Assembly (NCBI GenBank): GCA_018665505.1
Contig: JABJCS010000235.1
Coordinates: forward strand, 1-5,319
Length of the DNA: 5,319 nucleotides
Reading direction: 5' to 3'
Source of the DNA: Alphaproteobacteria bacterium
GTDB taxonomy: Bacteria > Pseudomonadota > Alphaproteobacteria > UBA8366
In this document: positions 4,256 through 5,319 of the stretch, piece after piece
How positions within the stretch are numbered: position 1 is the first letter of the stretch
Layout: the number at the start of each line of letters is the position of its first letter
Notes under the pieces: generated by a model
What the model saw: only the letters and a program-made list of their open reading frames with translations
What the model was told of the DNA's origin: nothing
The model's database searches: none
Position numbers and translations under genes: made by a program

Positions 4256-5319
4256 ACCGCGATTGTGCGACCGCACCTTCCATGAATGCTTCGAGCGCCG
4301 TGATCGACCGCATATCCGTCTCTAGAGTCGCCCGGCCTGCGCTTATTCGGCCGATAACCTTGTCCCGCCACTGGCGGTCCACCGCCAACCGTACGGCAAG
4401 TGCCACGAATTGATCGTCATTTTCGGCGATCGTCTCTTCCACTCCGATTAATGAGAGCATACCGGCGCTGACACAGGCCCGCATTTTACTGCCGCGCATG
4501 GTCACGACCGGCAAATCTTGATAAAGCGCTTCCAGGGTCGTATTCCCGCCCGACCATCCAGGCGTATCCAGATAAATGTCACCGATAGCGTTCAGGGCCT
4601 GATATTCTTGCGGACTCAAATGGGGCAAAAACCGAAGGTACCGTTCCGGGTCGAGATCCGCGCGCCGAAATGACCCGATGAGCCGATCTTGCAATATCCG
4701 CATGTCGAAAATGCGACTCCCCCCTTGCAGAAACAGGAAGAGCGCATTCGGTACTTCTTTTGCGATCCGCGGATAGAGGTCATCGTCGGCAGGCAGGTAT
4801 TTTTGCGGCGTTTGTAGACAGAGATAGAGCGTGGCCTTATCCGGTAACCCGAAATGATCGCGCCTTAAGGCCGCGTCCGGTAAGAGGGAGGGCATATATG
4901 GAAATGAAATTCCGGGTAGCTTGACGAGACGCTCCGAGTAATGCCCCGTCGAGCCCTCCGGCTCCACCAGATCACCGCTGATAAAGTAATCCATGGTCGA
5001 TAGGCCGGTGGTGACGGGATGGCCGATCGCGCAACATTGCACCGGCGCAAACCGACCCGAGGCTAACCGCTGCGCCAAGCCACTCATGCCGACCTCCGGG
5101 TAGAACACCACATCCGGGCTCATCGCATCCAGAACTGCGGCCGCGCCTTCATAATCGCTTGGCACGTGATGGAATTCATCGACATAACCGCGAATTTCCG
5201 CCGTCATTTCATCTTGGCGTTCGCCAAGGTGAAGACACGTGACATAAAAACGTTCTCGATCCAGATATCTCAACCATCCGCGTTTCATCCGCCAATTGGT
5301 ATGCCGCCATACAAACCCG
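4254..5319 (-). CDS. SPINDLY/OGT-like glycosyltransferase (GT41, COG3914), 5'-truncated by the window
   Basis: The frame is open from the window edge to TGA at 4256-4254, giving 354 visible residues. An ATG at 5288-5286 is internal: upstream codons read GFVWRHTNWR, matching the family's (I)GFVSxxxRxHSNWK start of the catalytic core. An N-terminal TPR or spacer region probably lies outside. Landmarks (visible numbering) are AIGHPVTTGLSTMDYFISG (97-115), the HYSERLVKLPG block (126-136), LQTPQKYLP (168-176, with Lys173 in the place of the UDP-contacting Lys of OGT), FLPHLSPQEYQALNAIGDIYLDTPGWSGGNTTLEAL (230-265, the nucleotide-sugar site) and VTMRGSKMRACVSAGMLSLIG (272-292). The HTT of human OGT reads NTT (259-261) here, which as I recall is common in bacterial COG3914 members. 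It is predicted to transfer a sugar from a nucleotide donor in the cytoplasm to a protein (for example flagellin) or a surface polysaccharide; the acceptor is unknown. It is convergent with the TerB-like gene and so in a separate transcript. Confidence 0.9.
   Translation of the reverse strand, partial: GFVWRHTNWRMKRGWLRYLDRERFYVTCLHLGERQDEMTAEIRGYVDEFHHVPSDYEGAAAVLDAMSPDVVFYPEVGMSGLAQRLASGRFAPVQCCAIGHPVTTGLSTMDYFISGDLVEPEGSTGHYSERLVKLPGISFPYMPSLLPDAALRRDHFGLPDKATLYLCLQTPQKYLPADDDLYPRIAKEVPNALFLFLQGGSRIFDMRILQDRLIGSFRRADLDPERYLRFLPHLSPQEYQALNAIGDIYLDTPGWSGGNTTLEALYQDLPVVTMRGSKMRACVSAGMLSLIGVEETIAENDDQFVALAVRLAVDRQWRDKVIGRISAGRATLETDMRSITALEAFMEGAVAQSR

Noticed and set aside
4171..4413. Small + strand frame (80 codons) across the convergent gap into the glycosyltransferase 3' end
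   Set aside because: TTG start without ribosome site; most of it is antisense to conserved GT41 sequence, with Arg/Ser/Thr-rich shadow composition.

Overview
The window looks like chromosomal DNA of a GC-rich Gram-negative bacterium, most likely an alphaproteobacterium of the Rhodospirillales/Rhizobiales type. This is inferred from the GC-rich third codon positions, the Shine-Dalgarno-preceded ATG starts, and the set of families present (cytosine-deaminase-like amidohydrolase, SCP2-type thiolase with DUF35 partner, COG4103 TerB protein, SPINDLY-type glycosyltransferase). No marker gene fixes the taxon. I see no rRNA, tRNA, CRISPR array, IS element, integrase or attachment site.

Layout: (i) 1-1062 (+) is the 3' part of an amidohydrolase gene whose start lies upstream of the window. 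(ii) 1063-1512 (+), directly abutting it, encodes a small secreted cysteine-containing protein of unknown function. (iii) After a gap of about 107 bp comes a tight same-strand block: a thiolase-fold protein (1620-2798), a DUF35 OB-fold protein overlapping it by 4 bp (2795-3187), a RidA/YjgF-like protein (3215-3631) and, 4 bp later, a TerB-like protein (3636-4100). (iv) 4101-4253 is the convergent intergenic space, holding a possible relic reading frame and a small hairpin. (v) 4254-5319 (-) is the C-terminal catalytic part of a SPINDLY/OGT-like glycosyltransferase, cut by the window edge.

The thiolase-DUF35 pair is the functional core. Such pairs form complexes that handle acyl-CoA thioesters, either in condensation/thiolysis or, when the thiolase lacks its cysteines, in retro-aldol C-C cleavage. 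With the amidohydrolase and the RidA-like protein, this suggests a catabolic cluster for a nitrogen-containing or cyclic carbon source; the substrate cannot be read from the sequence.

The most notable observation is that four neighbouring proteins each belong to a well-known enzyme family but lack residues that define the textbook chemistry. The amidohydrolase has Phe and Asn where cytosine deaminase has the acid/base Glu and the metal-binding Asp. The thiolase lacks both catalytic cysteines. The DUF35 protein keeps one of four zinc-ribbon cysteines. The RidA-like protein has Asn in place of the substrate-binding Arg. All four otherwise look intact, so this reads as specialised subfamilies rather than decay.
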